A stretch of 64,000 nucleotides of DNA from Lachnospiraceae bacterium. GTDB taxonomy: Bacteria > Bacillota > Clostridia > Lachnospirales > Lachnospiraceae. Made by a program: the position numbers and the translations under genes. Positions 16,641 to 27,212 of the stretch are shown one piece after another (within the stretch, counting starts at the first letter, position 1; every line of letters begins with the position of its first letter). The notes below the pieces were generated by a model. It had not been told where the DNA came from. It worked only from the letters and a program-made list of their open reading frames with translations, and searched no databases. The stretch lies in NCBI GenBank assembly GCA_024697225.1, contig JAILGA010000104.1, forward strand, positions 62,001 to 126,000. The letters are read 5' to 3'.

Positions 16641-18728
16641 TTATTCACTGAACAAAAGCTCCGAATAGGTCGGGAACGGCCAGTATTCCTCCGCCGTCTT
16701 CTCCTCGAGCATGTCAGCGAGTTCCCTGGCCTTGGCCATATCGTCAAGGATGGTTTTGTGGATATACGCCAGCGCTTTTTCTACATCCGCAGGGATCTTC
16801 TCCATATCCTTTGCGAGCTTCTCATTTGCAGCCGCAAGCTTGTCAGTGGCGTCCGCCAGTTCCTTTGCCAGTTTTTCTTCGTATCTGCTCCCCACAGACA
16901 TATCGGACTTGACCGCCGCGCGTTCGCACAGCTCTGTCGCATATGCACTGGCCGCCGGAAGTATCTCGTGATCGATCATGTCTATCATGGTCCTCGCCTC
17001 GATCTCGACCGATGCGTTATAGGTCTCCATGTGGATGACCGCGCGCGCCCTGAGTTCCTCCTCAGTGTAGATATTATTTGAGGTGTAGAGTTTCACATTC
17101 TTCGGTGACGCGTAGTGAGGAAGCGCATCCGCAGTGGAAACGAGGTTCGCAAGTCCTCTCTTTTTCGCCTCTACGATCCAGCTTTCATCGTAGCCGTTTC
17201 CGTTGAAGATGATCCGCTGATGCTCGGTGAACACCTTCTTCAAAAGCTTCTGCAGATCGCTCTGGAAGTTCTTTGACTTCTCAAGCTTATCGGCAAATTC
17301 GCCGAGTTCCTGCGCCATGATAGTGTTCAGTGCGATGTTCGGCCCGGAGATCGACTGTGAGCTGCCCAGCATACGAAACTCGAACTTGTTTCCGGTGAAG
17401 GCCATGGGTGATGTCCTGTTTCTGTCAGTGTTGTCCTGCGGGATCGATGGCAGGACATCCACGCCTATGGTGAGTGAGCGCTTTCCACCGGTCGTTAGCG
17501 CCGTACCCTTGATGATGCTCTCAACCACTGCCTCCAGCTCATCGCCAAGGAAGATGGAGATTATGGCGGGCGGAGCCTCCTGCGCACCGAGTCTGTGATC
17601 GTTGCCGGCGCTGGCCACCGTTACGCGAAGTGCCTCCTGATACTCATCTACACCCTTCACAAAGGCCGCAAGGAACAGCAAAAACTGCGCATTCTGGCGC
17701 GGAGTCGATCCCGGTCTGAACAGATTTTTGCCGGTGTCCGTGGCAAGTGACCAGTTGTCATGCTTACCTGAGCCATTGACTCCCGCATAGGGCTTCTCAT
17801 GGAGCAGGCACTGGAAGCCATGCCTGTCGGCAACAGTCTTCATCAGCTCCATGGTCAGCTGGTTCTGGTCACAGGCGGCATTAGCATCGGAATAGACAGG
17901 CGCCATCTCATGCTGTGAGGGCGCAACCTCATTGTGCTTGGTCTTTGACAACACACCGACACGCCAGAGTTCGGCATCAAGATCCGCCATGAACGCGGCG
18001 ACCCTGGGTTTGATCTGACCGAAATAGTGATCCTCGAGTTCCTGACCCTTGGGCGGCTTGTTTCCGAAGAGCGTGCGCCCGGTGAGTCTCAGATCCTTGC
18101 GTTTTGCATAGAGCTCCTTGTCGATGAGGAAATATTCCTGTTCCGGTCCTACCTGCGCGGTGACTCTCCTCGTCTCATTGTCTCCGAAAAGCCTCAATAT
18201 ACGGATCGACTGACGGCTCACCTCATCCATTGAACGAAGGAGCGGGGTCTTCTTGTCAAGCGCCTGTCCGCCGTAGGAACAAAATACCGTGGGAATATAG
18301 AGAGAACCGTTCTTTATGAAAGCAAAGCTTGTTGGATCCCATGCGGTATAGCCTCTCGCTTCAAAGGTGGCGCGAAGTCCGCCGGAAGGGAAGCTTGATG
18401 CATCTGGTTCACCCTTCACCAGTTCCTTGCCGGAGAATTCCATGATCACACGCCCGCCGTCCGCAGGGGCTATGAAGCTGTCATGCTTTTCTGCGGTGAC
18501 ACCGGTCATCGGCTGGAACCAGTGCGTATAGTGAGTGGCTCCCTTCTCAAGGGCCCACTGCTTCATTGATTCCGCGATCTCATTGGCTGTTGCAAGATCA
18601 AGAGAATTCCCCTCAGTGATGCACTTCTTCCATGCGCCGTAAGCCATGGGTGAAAGGCGCTCCTTCATGCGCTCCTCATTGAAAACCATGCTCCCGAATA
18701 CTTCAGATATTCCTGTCTTTGCTTTCAT
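16641..18728 (-). CDS. glnN: Glutamine synthetase type III
   Basis: 695 residues, the large form typical of Bacteroides and Clostridia rather than the ~450-residue type I. It shows GQALDKKTPLLRSMDEV, the glutamate-rich GPEQEYF motif, NEVAPSQHEMAPVY and the KPYAGVNGSGKHDNWS loop, with a helical C-terminal part. It makes glutamine from glutamate, ammonia and ATP. ATG 18728 follows GGGAGGAAG; an in-frame TTG at 18755 is upstream of that site and is rejected. Downstream of pyrG, upstream of gltB. Confidence 0.97.
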   Translation of the reverse strand: MKAKTGISEVFGSMVFNEERMKERLSPMAYGAWKKCITEGNSLDLATANEIAESMKQWALEKGATHYTHWFQPMTGVTAEKHDSFIAPADGGRVIMEFSGKELVKGEPDASSFPSGGLRATFEARGYTAWDPTSFAFIKNGSLYIPTVFCSYGGQALDKKTPLLRSMDEVSRQSIRILRLFGDNETRRVTAQVGPEQEYFLIDKELYAKRKDLRLTGRTLFGNKPPKGQELEDHYFGQIKPRVAAFMADLDAELWRVGVLSKTKHNEVAPSQHEMAPVYSDANAACDQNQLTMELMKTVADRHGFQCLLHEKPYAGVNGSGKHDNWSLATDTGKNLFRPGSTPRQNAQFLLFLAAFVKGVDEYQEALRVTVASAGNDHRLGAQEAPPAIISIFLGDELEAVVESIIKGTALTTGGKRSLTIGVDVLPSIPQDNTDRNRTSPMAFTGNKFEFRMLGSSQSISGPNIALNTIMAQELGEFADKLEKSKNFQSDLQKLLKKVFTEHQRIIFNGNGYDESWIVEAKKRGLANLVSTADALPHYASPKNVKLYTSNNIYTEEELRARAVIHMETYNASVEIEARTMIDMIDHEILPAASAYATELCERAAVKSDMSVGSRYEEKLAKELADATDKLAAANEKLAKDMEKIPADVEKALAYIHKTILDDMAKARELADMLEEKTAEEYWPFPTYSELLFSE

Positions 18729-18825
18729 CTTTTCTTCCTCCCTTCCTTTCTGCAACTCTTACTGTTTCTACTTACGCTTCTGTATGTGATCCGTTTGGTA
18801 ACGTCTGTCTGTTTCTTCCTCTTTT

Positions 18826-20433
18826 TTACCGGTTCATCGCGACTTTTATCAGTCCTGAGAACAAAGGATGCGGATGATTGGGTCTGGACCTGAATTCCGG
18901 ATGAGCCTGTGTCGCCACGAAATACGGATGTGTTTCCGGGGGCAGTTCCATCATCTCAACTATCCTTCCGTCGGGCGACATGCCCGACAGCACAACTCCC
19001 GCCGCCTTAAGCTTTTCCCTGTAATCATTATTGACCTCATAGCGGTGGCGGTGGCGCTCATTTATGGCTGCAGTACCATAAAGACTTCTTGCGATCGTTC
19101 CCTCCTTCAGCTCGCACGGCCAGGAACCGAGTCTGAGAGTTCCGCCGATATTCTCCACACCGTTCTGCTCCGGAAGAAGATGGATCACGGGATGAGGCGT
19201 ATCCGGTGCTATCTCCACGGAATTGGCATCTGTGAGCCCCGCCAGATCCCTCGCTATCTCCACTATCGCAAGCTGCATCCCCAGGCATATTCCCAGATAA
19301 GGTATCTTCTGCTCTCTGGCATACCTGATGGCATCCAACATTCCCTCGATACCCCGGTCTCCGAAGCCACCCGGAACAAGTATTCCATCCACACCTTCAA
19401 ATACTTTTTCTACATTGGTGCTGTTCACGTGCTCCGAATCAACCCAGGTGATCTTTACTGCGGTTTTGTTCTCGATCCCCCCGTGCTTAAGCGCTTCTAC
19501 AACGCTCAGATAAGCATCATGAAGGGCTGTGTATTTACCAACGATCGCGATATTCACCGGATGCTCGTTGTCAAGCTCACGAAGTGTGTCCACAACCTGC
19601 TGCCAGTCGCTCAGATCAGGCTCGGGACATTCTAGTCCCAGATCCTCGCAGACGATCTGCGCAAGTTTTTCCTCCTCCATCATCAGAGGCGCCTCGTAGA
19701 GATACTGCAGATCCAGATTCTGAAGAACATGGGAGGCTGTCACATTGCAGAAAAGTCCTATCTTTTCCTTTACCGACGGGCTTATCGGCATCTCGCTCCT
19801 GCACACGATGATATTGGGCTGCAGTCCCATTCCCTGCAGTGTCTTGACCGCATTCTGGGTTGGCTTGGTCTTTAACTCCGCCGAGCACTTCAGATACGGG
19901 ATAAGAGAGACCAGAAGAAGTATCGCGTTCTGAAATCCCACCTCTCTCTGAAATTGTCTTATCGCCTCAAGAAAGGGCTGACTCTCTATATCACCCACGG
20001 TACCGCCCACCTCGATTATCGCTATCGTCGTCTTATTCTCGTCATAATCGCGGTAGAATCTGCTCTTTATCTCATCCGTCACATGGGGGATGACCTGTAC
20101 CGTATGTCCGCCGTAGTCGCCCCGCCTCTCCTTCTGCAGCACCGACCAGTAGATCTTGCCTGTGGTCACATTTGCGTTCTTTCCAAGATTTTCATCTATA
20201 AATCTCTCGTAATGTCCCAGATCGAGATCCGTCTCCGTTCCGTCCTCCGTCACGAATACCTCGCCGTGCTGGACCGGGTTCATGGTGCCGGGATCTATGT
20301 TGATATAGGGATCGAGCTTCTGCATAGTCACCTGATAGCCTCTTGCCTTCAGAAGCCTTCCAAGGGAAGCTGCGGTTATGCCTTTTCCGAGGCCCGATAC
20401 CACACCGCCCGTCACAAATACATACTTGACCAT
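18826..20433 (-). CDS. pyrG: CTP synthase
   Basis: 535 residues, full length. The N-terminal synthase domain opens [16 protein letters not shown] and has the [11 protein letters not shown] loop. The C-terminal class I glutamine amidotransferase has nucleophile C383 in GICLGMQ, with the His/Glu pair in AHPEF. It converts UTP to CTP with glutamine as nitrogen donor. The ribosome site GGGGGAGG is very strong. The gene starts 12 bases after asnB. Confidence 0.97.
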   Translation of the reverse strand: MVKYVFVTGGVVSGLGKGITAASLGRLLKARGYQVTMQKLDPYINIDPGTMNPVQHGEVFVTEDGTETDLDLGHYERFIDENLGKNANVTTGKIYWSVLQKERRGDYGGHTVQVIPHVTDEIKSRFYRDYDENKTTIAIIEVGGTVGDIESQPFLEAIRQFQREVGFQNAILLLVSLIPYLKCSAELKTKPTQNAVKTLQGMGLQPNIIVCRSEMPISPSVKEKIGLFCNVTASHVLQNLDLQYLYEAPLMMEEEKLAQIVCEDLGLECPEPDLSDWQQVVDTLRELDNEHPVNIAIVGKYTALHDAYLSVVEALKHGGIENKTAVKITWVDSEHVNSTNVEKVFEGVDGILVPGGFGDRGIEGMLDAIRYAREQKIPYLGICLGMQLAIVEIARDLAGLTDANSVEIAPDTPHPVIHLLPEQNGVENIGGTLRLGSWPCELKEGTIARSLYGTAAINERHRHRYEVNNDYREKLKAAGVVLSGMSPDGRIVEMMELPPETHPYFVATQAHPEFRSRPNHPHPLFSGLIKVAMNR

Positions 20434-20445
20434 AACCTCCCCCTC

Positions 20446-22026
20446 TCAGTTTCCGCTCTCTCCGTAGTTTGCAAGGACTCTCGCCGACGGATCGTCAACA
20501 TCGCAGCCCTCCCATGATCTGTTCGGCATCCAAAAGTCCTTTATCATCTCTGCCTGTCCCGGATAGAATTCCTCGAAGAGTTCTCTGTAGAGCAGGCTCT
20601 CCTTTGTAAAAGGCATGCAGTATCCGTATCTCTTACGCCTTTTTTCATACTCCTCATCGGTGTATTTTGATTCCGCATATTCCTTGAGGTCATCCACCAT
20701 CGAGTGACCGACCGCATCGGAAAAGGCAGCCTTCTGCCTCCAAAGTATCGACTCCGGCAGGATATCATCATTCTCAAATGCGTGGCGCAGAAGATATTTG
20801 CCCATGTTATAGGTATTCATCTTGAGCTTCGGATCGATGCTCATCACATATTTTACAAATTCGCTGTCGCCGAAGGGCACCCTCGCCTCGAGAGAATTGA
20901 CGCTTATGCATCGGTCAGCTCTAAGAACATCGTACATGTGAAGTTCATCCACGCGCTTTTTCGATTCCGCCTGGAAGCTCTCCGCATCGGGTGCGAAATC
21001 GGTATATTTATATCCGAATAGTTCGTCCGAGATCTCACCGGTCATCAGCACACGCACATCTGTTGTATCATGTATCGCTTTGCAGCAAAGATACATACCC
21101 ATACTCGCGCGTATGGTCGTGATGTCCCAGGTGCCTAACAGTCTGACGACCTCGGGAAGGCTCCTTATCACATCCTCTTTCGTCATGAATACTTCCGTGT
21201 GATCCGCGCCGATGAAGTCCGCGACCTGGCGCGCATACTTCAGATCTATGGCATCCTTGTCCATTCCTATGGCAAAGGTGCGGATCTTTCTGCCGAGAAG
21301 TCTTGAACTTATCGCGCATACAAGACTTGAATCGAGGCCTCCCGAGAGGAGAAAGCCAAGCGGTGCGTCGGCATCGAGCCTGGCTTCCACCGAGCTCACC
21401 AGCCTGTCTCTGATCCCCCTGCAGACCGTCTCGAGATCATCCGGCAGATATTTATCTACCGTCGTAAGATCTGCATACCTGACGAACTCACCATCGATAA
21501 AATAGTGCCCAGGAGGAAAGGGCATTATCCTGTCACAGAGTCCGACCAGGTTCCCGGGTTCCGAGGCAAAGATGGCTGCCCCGGAAGCAAGGTATCCGTA
21601 ATAGAGCGGGCGGATCCCGATGGGGTCGCGCGCAGCGATAAAAGATCCGCGCCTGCTGTCATAAAGGATGAGGGCAAATTCCGAGCCGAGCATCTTGAAC
21701 ATATCCGTGCCGTACTCTCTGTAAAGAGGTAGAAGAATCTCACAGTCGCTGTCGCTCTTAAATCTGTATTTCGCTGCCAGCTTTTTCTTCAGTTCCCTGA
21801 ATCCATATATCTCACCGTTGCATACGCATGCATCACCGTCCAGAAAGAAAGGCTGCATACCGCTCTCCGACAGTCCCATTATCGCGAGACGGTGGAAGCA
21901 CAGATAACCTTCTCCCACGGGAACGATCCTGCTCATGTCAGGTCCGCGCGACACAGTGCGTTCAAAGAACTCTCTGATCTTATCTGCATCAATTGAATGA
22001 TCGGTCAATCCCATTACACAGCACAT
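20446..22026 (-). CDS. asnB: Glutamine-hydrolysing asparagine synthase (AsnB family)
   Basis: 526 residues from ATG 22026, which leaves Cys2 as the N-terminal nucleophile after methionine removal (MCC); AAGGAG precedes it. The frame extends 27 codons upstream but runs through a terminator hairpin, so that part is not coding. Glutaminase domain: RGPDMSRI, CNGEIYGF, SDCEILLPLY. Synthetase domain: pyrophosphate loop FLLSGGLDSSLVCAI, and EISDELFGYKY. It makes asparagine from aspartate, glutamine and ATP. It is probably the first gene of asnB-pyrG-glnN-gltB-gltD. Confidence 0.95.
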   Translation of the reverse strand: MCCVMGLTDHSIDADKIREFFERTVSRGPDMSRIVPVGEGYLCFHRLAIMGLSESGMQPFFLDGDACVCNGEIYGFRELKKKLAAKYRFKSDSDCEILLPLYREYGTDMFKMLGSEFALILYDSRRGSFIAARDPIGIRPLYYGYLASGAAIFASEPGNLVGLCDRIMPFPPGHYFIDGEFVRYADLTTVDKYLPDDLETVCRGIRDRLVSSVEARLDADAPLGFLLSGGLDSSLVCAISSRLLGRKIRTFAIGMDKDAIDLKYARQVADFIGADHTEVFMTKEDVIRSLPEVVRLLGTWDITTIRASMGMYLCCKAIHDTTDVRVLMTGEISDELFGYKYTDFAPDAESFQAESKKRVDELHMYDVLRADRCISVNSLEARVPFGDSEFVKYVMSIDPKLKMNTYNMGKYLLRHAFENDDILPESILWRQKAAFSDAVGHSMVDDLKEYAESKYTDEEYEKRRKRYGYCMPFTKESLLYRELFEEFYPGQAEMIKDFWMPNRSWEGCDVDDPSARVLANYGESGN

Positions 22027-22049
22027 TGTTTTGTCAGACTCCTTATGTA

Positions 22050-22096
22050 GAAAAAAAGCAAAAAAAGAGGCGTCGGCGGGATTACCCGCCAACGCC
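22050..22096 (-). terminator. Rho-independent terminator after trpF, just upstream of asnB
   Basis: On the minus strand GGCGTTGGCGGG pairs with CCCGCCGACGCC (one mismatch, 4-base loop; 22069-22096) and is followed by two T7 runs. It ends the trp operon. It lies within 30 bases of the asnB start, so a role as an asnB attenuator cannot be excluded. Confidence 0.88.
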
Positions 22097-22151
22097 TTTG
22101 TTGACATTGCACATAATACGCGCGTAGAAAAATCTTGTCAAGACATTTTTT

Positions 22152-22811
22152 CTATTTTTTTACAAGTTCCATAATCTCCCGCATTTTTGCAGGGTCCTTG
22201 ATCCTCTTAGTCTCAAGACCGCCCGAAAGATCTATCGCAAACGGATGCAGTATACGTATTGCTTCACGAATATTCGCCGACGTGATCCCGCCCGCAAGAA
22301 AATATGGGCGCGAAAATCCGGTCTTTTGCGCGGCAGCCCTGAGAGCTTCGAAATTCATAGCCACACCGCCGCCCTGTCCCGTATCGAGAAGTACCAGATC
22401 AGCGGGTGATATCTGCGCGCTTTTCAAAAGTTCCTCATACGGATCCTTAACGGCGTTATCTGCCGCCCTCATCCTGTACGCGCGGATCACAGACTTCCCG
22501 GTACGCTCTTTTATCCGCATTATCGTCTCATCGCTCTCATTCCCGTGGAGCTGTGCGATGTCGATCGTGCCATCATCAAGGAGGCTTATGATATCATCAG
22601 TCTCCTCATCCACAAAGACTCCGACTGCTTTAATGTCATCCGACAGCAAGGCTCTAAATTTCTTAAGCATATCCCTGTCAACGGATCTGTGACTCTTCGG
22701 AAAATCCACCACAAAGCCGCAATAATCAGGTCTCACGTCATTGACAGCCTTGATATCCTCCGCGCGGAACATCCCGCACATCTTTATCCTGACGACTCTG
22801 TCAGAGCTCAC
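22152..22811 (-). CDS. trpF: Phosphoribosylanthranilate isomerase
   Basis: 219 residues, TIM barrel. Start KMCGM with the catalytic cysteine; [28 protein letters not shown]; the LLDTGQGGG loop with catalytic aspartate; and phosphate-binding FLAGGI and IDLSGGLE. It carries out the Amadori rearrangement in tryptophan synthesis. It overlaps trpC by 11 bases and ends the operon. Confidence 0.95.
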   Translation of the reverse strand: MSSDRVVRIKMCGMFRAEDIKAVNDVRPDYCGFVVDFPKSHRSVDRDMLKKFRALLSDDIKAVGVFVDEETDDIISLLDDGTIDIAQLHGNESDETIMRIKERTGKSVIRAYRMRAADNAVKDPYEELLKSAQISPADLVLLDTGQGGGVAMNFEALRAAAQKTGFSRPYFLAGGITSANIREAIRILHPFAIDLSGGLETKRIKDPAKMREIMELVKK

Positions 22812-23616
22812 CGACCGGTCCCCCGTTCAGTTCTCTCAAAGAAGCAGCCTTGTCTGTGCTTCTCATAAGTGTCTCGCCGATAAGGACCGCGTCAACGCCG
22901 CCATCCTTCAATACTCTTATATCTTCATAAGTCTTTATCCCGCTTTCAGATACAAATACTGTCCCGTCAGGCACTAACGGTCTGAGTTTCAGACTGTTGG
23001 CGGTATCGACCCGGAAGGTCTTAAGATCCCTGTTGTTCACACCGATGATCCTGGCACCGCTGTCAGCGGCGCGCCTGACCTCGGTCTCATCGTGCGCCTC
23101 CACCAGCGCGTCCATTCCAAGTTCCTCAGCCAGAAGCCTGTATGTGGCCAGCTCATTATCGGTCAGTATCGCGCATATGAGCAGCACCGCCGACGCGCCG
23201 TCCCTCGCAGCCTGATATATCATATACGGATCTACCGTAAAATCCTTCTTCAATACGGGAATGGATACCTCTTTTGCGATCTCCCTTAAATACACGTTAC
23301 TTCCAAGAAACCTCTCGGGTTCAGTCAGACATGAGATCGCGGCAGCCCCTGCCGCCTCATATTCCCGCGCTATGTCGAGATACGGGAAATCCGGCGCTAT
23401 CAGCCCCTTTGAAGGCGATGCCTTTTTAACCTCACAGATATATGACATTCCGGGTGCCCAAAGCGCCCTTAAGAACCGGTGATCTCCTTTTTGGGCGACC
23501 GCCTCACGCGCTCTTTCGATCGCTTTTTCCCGCACTTCATCAGGTGTTTCGATGGTTTTTTCTACATCGATCCTTCGCCTTGTGCTCTCCGCGATCTCAA
23601 GCAGTATGTTGCTCAT
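22801..23616 (-). CDS. trpC: Indole-3-glycerol-phosphate synthase
   Basis: 271 residues, TIM barrel. [10 protein letters not shown] carries the catalytic lysine; [54 protein letters not shown]. It closes the indole ring to give indoleglycerol phosphate. Four-base ATGA overlap with trpA, 11-base overlap with trpF. It is a separate protein from TrpF, unlike the fused enterobacterial form. Confidence 0.95.
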   Translation of the reverse strand: MSNILLEIAESTRRRIDVEKTIETPDEVREKAIERAREAVAQKGDHRFLRALWAPGMSYICEVKKASPSKGLIAPDFPYLDIAREYEAAGAAAISCLTEPERFLGSNVYLREIAKEVSIPVLKKDFTVDPYMIYQAARDGASAVLLICAILTDNELATYRLLAEELGMDALVEAHDETEVRRAADSGARIIGVNNRDLKTFRVDTANSLKLRPLVPDGTVFVSESGIKTYEDIRVLKDGGVDAVLIGETLMRSTDKAASLRELNGGPVGEL

Positions 23617-24401
23617 CTGATCGCATCCTTCATTGACTTCACAAAATCAGCCACCTCTTTTACCGACTTATTCCCGTATTCAGCAATTATCTTCACAATG
23701 GCGCTGCCGACTATCACGCCGTCCGCCGCCTCGGCCATCTTTCCCGCCGTGGCCGGATCTGATATGCCAAAGCCGATGGCCGCCGGGATTTCGGGATTTG
23801 CCTCCCTTACAAGCTTTATCATCGCGCCCACGTCAGTTGTGATGCTGCTCCTTGTTCCCGTGACGCCGAGTGAAGAGACGCAGTATAAAAAGCCCTCCGC
23901 ATCCTTCGCTATCCGCTTTATCCTCTCATTAGACGTCGGAGCTATGAGAGATATTAGCGACATATCATGCTCTCTGCATGGCGTGCCAAATTCCTCCTTC
24001 TCCTCAAACGGAACATCGGGGAGGATCAGTCCGTTCATCCCGATCCCCCGCGCAGCGTCAAGAAATCTGTCCGTGCCGTAGGAAAAGACCACATTGGCAT
24101 ATGTCATGAACACCATGGGAATATCCGTATTCTTTCTTATGCGTCCGGCCATATCAAATATCTTATCTGTCGTCACGCCTCCTGACAGCGCGCGGACATT
24201 TGCGGACTGTATCACCGGGCCCTCCGCGGTAGGATCGGAAAAAGGAATGCCGAGCTCGATCAGATCCGCCCCCGCATCCTCCATCGCGTAAACAAGTTCC
24301 TCGGTCACCTCCAGCGACGGATCGCCGCAGGTGATGAACGGTATAAAGGCCTTGCCCCGTTCAAAGGCGCTTCTTATCGTCCTTTTATTAGCATCACTCA
24401 T
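23613..24401 (-). CDS. trpA: Tryptophan synthase alpha subunit
   Basis: 262 residues. [28 protein letters not shown] (with the catalytic glutamate and, further on, an aspartate in [11 protein letters not shown]), and [10 protein letters not shown] for phosphate binding. It splits indoleglycerol phosphate to indole, which is channelled to TrpB. Overlaps trpB by 8 bases. Confidence 0.96.
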   Translation of the reverse strand: MSDANKRTIRSAFERGKAFIPFITCGDPSLEVTEELVYAMEDAGADLIELGIPFSDPTAEGPVIQSANVRALSGGVTTDKIFDMAGRIRKNTDIPMVFMTYANVVFSYGTDRFLDAARGIGMNGLILPDVPFEEKEEFGTPCREHDMSLISLIAPTSNERIKRIAKDAEGFLYCVSSLGVTGTRSSITTDVGAMIKLVREANPEIPAAIGFGISDPATAGKMAEAADGVIVGSAIVKIIAEYGNKSVKEVADFVKSMKDAIR

Positions 24402-25605
24402 AGAGGTCCTCCCCTCTGTATCTGGCTATTGCTGCAACATCCTTGTCACCGCGGCCCGATATGGTTATGACCACAAGTTTGTCGGAAGAAAGGGTCGGGA
24501 CAAGCTTCATTGCATGCGCCACGGCGTGCGCACTCTCGATCGCGGGGATTATGCCCTCGGTACGGGAGAGATATTCAAAGGCATCTACAGCCTCATCATC
24601 GGTTACCGCCACATACTCCGCCCGGCCGGTGTCGTGGAGCCAGGCGTGCTCGGGGCCGATACCCGGATAATCGAGCCCGGCCGATATCGAGTAGACCGGC
24701 GCTATCTGTCCGTATTCATCCTGACAAAAATACGACTTCATGCCGTGGAAGATGCCTGGTCTTCCGGTTGCTATCGTTGCCGCGGTCTCCTTAGTGGATA
24801 TACCTCTGCCCGCTGCCTCGCAGCCTATAAGCCGCACCTCTTCATTCTCAATGAAATGGTAGAAGGTTCCTATTGCATTGGATCCGCCGCCCACACAGGC
24901 CATCACGACATCAGGGTTTCTGCCCGCGATCTCGTGCATCTGATCCTTTATCTCCCTTGAGATCACAGCCTGGTAATCCCTTACAATCGTTGGAAAAGGA
25001 TGCGGTCCCATGCAGGATCCGAGCACATAATGTGTGTCATCGATCCTCTTTGTCCACTCGCGCATCGTCTCCGATACCGCGTCCTTCAGGGTCGCCGTGC
25101 CTGTAGTGACCGGATGGACCTTTGCACCCAGAAGCTTCATGCGATATACATTCAGTGCCTGTCTCCTGGTATCCTCTTCACCCATGAAGATCTCGCACTC
25201 GAGCCCCATCATCGCGGCGGCTGTGGCTGTCGCAACACCGTGCTGTCCCGCACCGGTCTCAGCTATGACCCTTGTCTTGCCCATCCTTTTTGCAAGCAGC
25301 GTCTGACCGAGCACGTTGTTTATCTTATGCGCACCGGTGTGGTTTAGATCCTCTCTCTTGAGATAGACCTTCGCGCCTCCCAGCTCCTTTGTCATGCGCT
25401 CAGCAAAATACAGTCTCGAAGGGCGTCCGGCATACTCGCACAAAAGCCTGTTCAGTTCACGCTGAAACTCCGGATCATTCTTAGACTCATTATAGGCCTC
25501 TTCAAGCTCCGTAACGGCGTTCATAAGGGTCTCAGGGATATACTGGCCGCCGTGCGCGCCGAATCTCCCCCTGCTCATACTACTGTTCATATCTCTCCTT
25601 ATCAC
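24394..25605 (-). CDS. trpB: Tryptophan synthase beta subunit (TrpB1 type)
   Basis: 403 residues. The PLP lysine is in [10 protein letters not shown], and [12 protein letters not shown] and [13 protein letters not shown] are the cofactor loops. It joins indole and serine to give tryptophan. Length and the FGGQY-like start ([12 protein letters not shown]) mark the canonical TrpB1. It lies 11 bases after trpD. The order trpD-B-A-C-F differs from the common trpD-C-F-B-A order. Confidence 0.96.
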   Translation of the reverse strand: MIRRDMNSSMSRGRFGAHGGQYIPETLMNAVTELEEAYNESKNDPEFQRELNRLLCEYAGRPSRLYFAERMTKELGGAKVYLKREDLNHTGAHKINNVLGQTLLAKRMGKTRVIAETGAGQHGVATATAAAMMGLECEIFMGEEDTRRQALNVYRMKLLGAKVHPVTTGTATLKDAVSETMREWTKRIDDTHYVLGSCMGPHPFPTIVRDYQAVISREIKDQMHEIAGRNPDVVMACVGGGSNAIGTFYHFIENEEVRLIGCEAAGRGISTKETAATIATGRPGIFHGMKSYFCQDEYGQIAPVYSISAGLDYPGIGPEHAWLHDTGRAEYVAVTDDEAVDAFEYLSRTEGIIPAIESAHAVAHAMKLVPTLSSDKLVVITISGRGDKDVAAIARYRGEDLYE

Positions 25606-25616
25606 TCTGTTTTACT

Positions 25617-26627
25617 TTATCTGTTTGTCTCCGCGATGAAATCCTCAAGCTTCTTAAGGGCGGCTCCACTGTCTATGAGTTCCTCAGCAAGCTTTGCGCC
25701 ATCCTGCAGAGTGGCAGCCTTGTGAGCCACATACAGGCCGGCACCCGCATTCAGCACCACCGCATCTCTCTTTGGCCCTTTATCCCGTCCTTCGAGGATA
25801 GCTCTTGTGATAGCGGCGTTTTCTTCGGGTGTCCCGCCAAGCAGATCTTCCTTTTCACACTTTTTATAGCCGAACATCTCGGGAGTGATCTCATACTCCT
25901 TCAGTTCGCCGTTCATTATCTCACATACCTTTGTGGGTGCGGAAAGCGATATCTCATCGAGAGGATCCTGTCCGAAGACAACAAGACCGCTCTTTACGCC
26001 GAGTCTCATTATAACCTCTGAAAGAGGTCTTATCAGAGCTTCGTCGTAGACGCCCATGACCTGCATGGTGGCGCCGGCAGGGTTTGTCAGAGGGCCAAGG
26101 ATGTTGAATATGGTTCTTATGCCCAGTTCCTTTCTGACGGGCGCCACGAATCTCATTGCCGGATGATACTTCTGCGCGAACAGGAAGCATATCCCGACTC
26201 TCTCAAGCACCTCCTTGTTCCGTTCCGGTGTGAGATCGATCTTAACGCCCAGCTGCTCGAAGCAGTCTGCCGCTCCCGATTTGGATGATGCGGCTCTGTT
26301 GCCGTGCTTGGCTACAGGTACGCCCCCCGCGGCAATTATGAGGGATGCTGTGGTGGAAATATTAAAGGAATTGGATCCGTCACCGCCGGTCCCGACGATT
26401 TCCAGCACCTCGAGGTCGTGCAGCAGTCTCGTACCGGCCGCGCGCATTCCTTCGGCAGATGCTGTTATCTCATCGATCGTCTCACCTTTCATGGACAACG
26501 CCGTAAGGTAGGACGACATCTGTATCTGCGTCGCCTCATCCCCCATTATCTCGTCCATGACCAGTCTGGCTTCCTGATAGGTGAGATTCTCTTTTTTTGA
26601 CAGTTTCACAATAGCTTCTCTGATCAT
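25617..26627 (-). CDS. trpD: Anthranilate phosphoribosyltransferase
   Basis: 336 residues from ATG 26627, preceded by AGAAGGAGG; the frame runs on upstream to 26717 but that part lacks a site and homology. [14 protein letters not shown] is the PRPP-binding loop, [12 protein letters not shown] the anthranilate region, and [11 protein letters not shown] and [10 protein letters not shown] are family-typical. First gene of the cluster: trpE and trpG, which supply anthranilate, are not in the window. Confidence 0.96.
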   Translation of the reverse strand: MIREAIVKLSKKENLTYQEARLVMDEIMGDEATQIQMSSYLTALSMKGETIDEITASAEGMRAAGTRLLHDLEVLEIVGTGGDGSNSFNISTTASLIIAAGGVPVAKHGNRAASSKSGAADCFEQLGVKIDLTPERNKEVLERVGICFLFAQKYHPAMRFVAPVRKELGIRTIFNILGPLTNPAGATMQVMGVYDEALIRPLSEVIMRLGVKSGLVVFGQDPLDEISLSAPTKVCEIMNGELKEYEITPEMFGYKKCEKEDLLGGTPEENAAITRAILEGRDKGPKRDAVVLNAGAGLYVAHKAATLQDGAKLAEELIDSGAALKKLEDFIAETNR

Positions 26628-26659
26628 CGTTTTCCTCCTTCTACCATATCGACAACAGT

Positions 26660-26680
26660 TCATTCTGTCATACCAGGCAT
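26660..26680 (-). other. Six-codon mini-ORF upstream of trpD
   Basis: ATG at 26680, preceded by AGGAGG eight bases away, reads six codons to a TGA at 26660-26662. It ends 33 bases before the trpD start. It contains no tryptophan codon and no attenuator hairpins are evident, so a classical leader peptide is not supported. Confidence 0.2.
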
Positions 26681-26766
26681 CGTTCGCCCCTCCTGCACGG
26701 AAAGCTTTTGGATGCACAGATGCAAAAGGGAATTTTCAATTGTGAACAGCAGTCAGCCCGGTGATC

Positions 26767-27036
26767 TTAAGACATGATGTCATTCTGATACTGTTTGGAA
26801 ATTCCTATAAGGGATCTTAAGAAATCCCGATAATAAGGAACGAGTACACCATCCTCGATGTATTTTTCGTTTTTCTCCTCAAGCGACTTTTCTCTGGCGG
26901 GATCGTATATTGGCAGGCCGTTTTCCTTTTTGTATGCCGCAATGGCGCGTGCACATTTCATTCTGCGCTCAAAAAGTCCGGCCATCTGCCTGTCTATATC
27001 CTCTATCTGTTCTCTCGCGCTTTCCAGTCCGTTCAT
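26767..27036 (-). CDS. Monofunctional chorismate mutase, AroQ type
   Basis: 89 residues, all helical. REQIEDIDRQMAGLFERRM has the first catalytic arginine, then IAAYKKENGLPIYDPARE carries the lysine and arginine, and YYRDFLRSLIGISKQYQ closes the fold. It turns chorismate into prephenate for phenylalanine and tyrosine. It stands 139 bases before trpD, with no clear terminator between, so it could share a transcript with a competing chorismate branch. Ribosome site GAGGG. Confidence 0.92.
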   Translation of the reverse strand: MNGLESAREQIEDIDRQMAGLFERRMKCARAIAAYKKENGLPIYDPAREKSLEEKNEKYIEDGVLVPYYRDFLRSLIGISKQYQNDIMS

Positions 27037-27083
27037 CGCCTGACCCTCTTAACGTATCGTCCCCCTATCGCAAAATCCCGTTT

Positions 27084-27112
27084 ATTCTACATTAAAGGTT
27101 TTTGTTAGTCAA
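27084..27112 (-). promoter_or_regulatory. Promoter of the chorismate mutase (possibly also trp) transcript
   Basis: Minus strand: TTGACT (27107-27112), a 17-base spacer, TAGAAT (27084-27089). The start is near 27077, about 40 bases before the ATG. Confidence 0.75.
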
Positions 27113-27127
27113 TCAGAACACATTTTG

Positions 27128-27156
27128 TGGCACAACATTTTCAAATCTGCTATAAT
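27128..27156 (+). promoter_or_regulatory. Promoter of the GGDEF protein gene
   Basis: TATAAT at 27151-27156 is consensus. The -35 is weak: TGGCAC at 27128-27133 fits a 17-base spacer. It diverges from the chorismate mutase promoter within 75 bases. Confidence 0.5.
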
Positions 27157-27212
27157 CAGTTCTGTGTATCGTTTTTCATTTCACAGGCACCACGCGAAGG
27201 AGTATCTGACAG

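Noticed and set aside
22027-22107. N-terminal extension of asnB
   Set aside because: It translates the trp terminator, and would bury the catalytic Cys2.
26628-26717. N-terminal extension of trpD
   Set aside because: No ribosome site and no family similarity; AAGGAGG marks ATG 26627.
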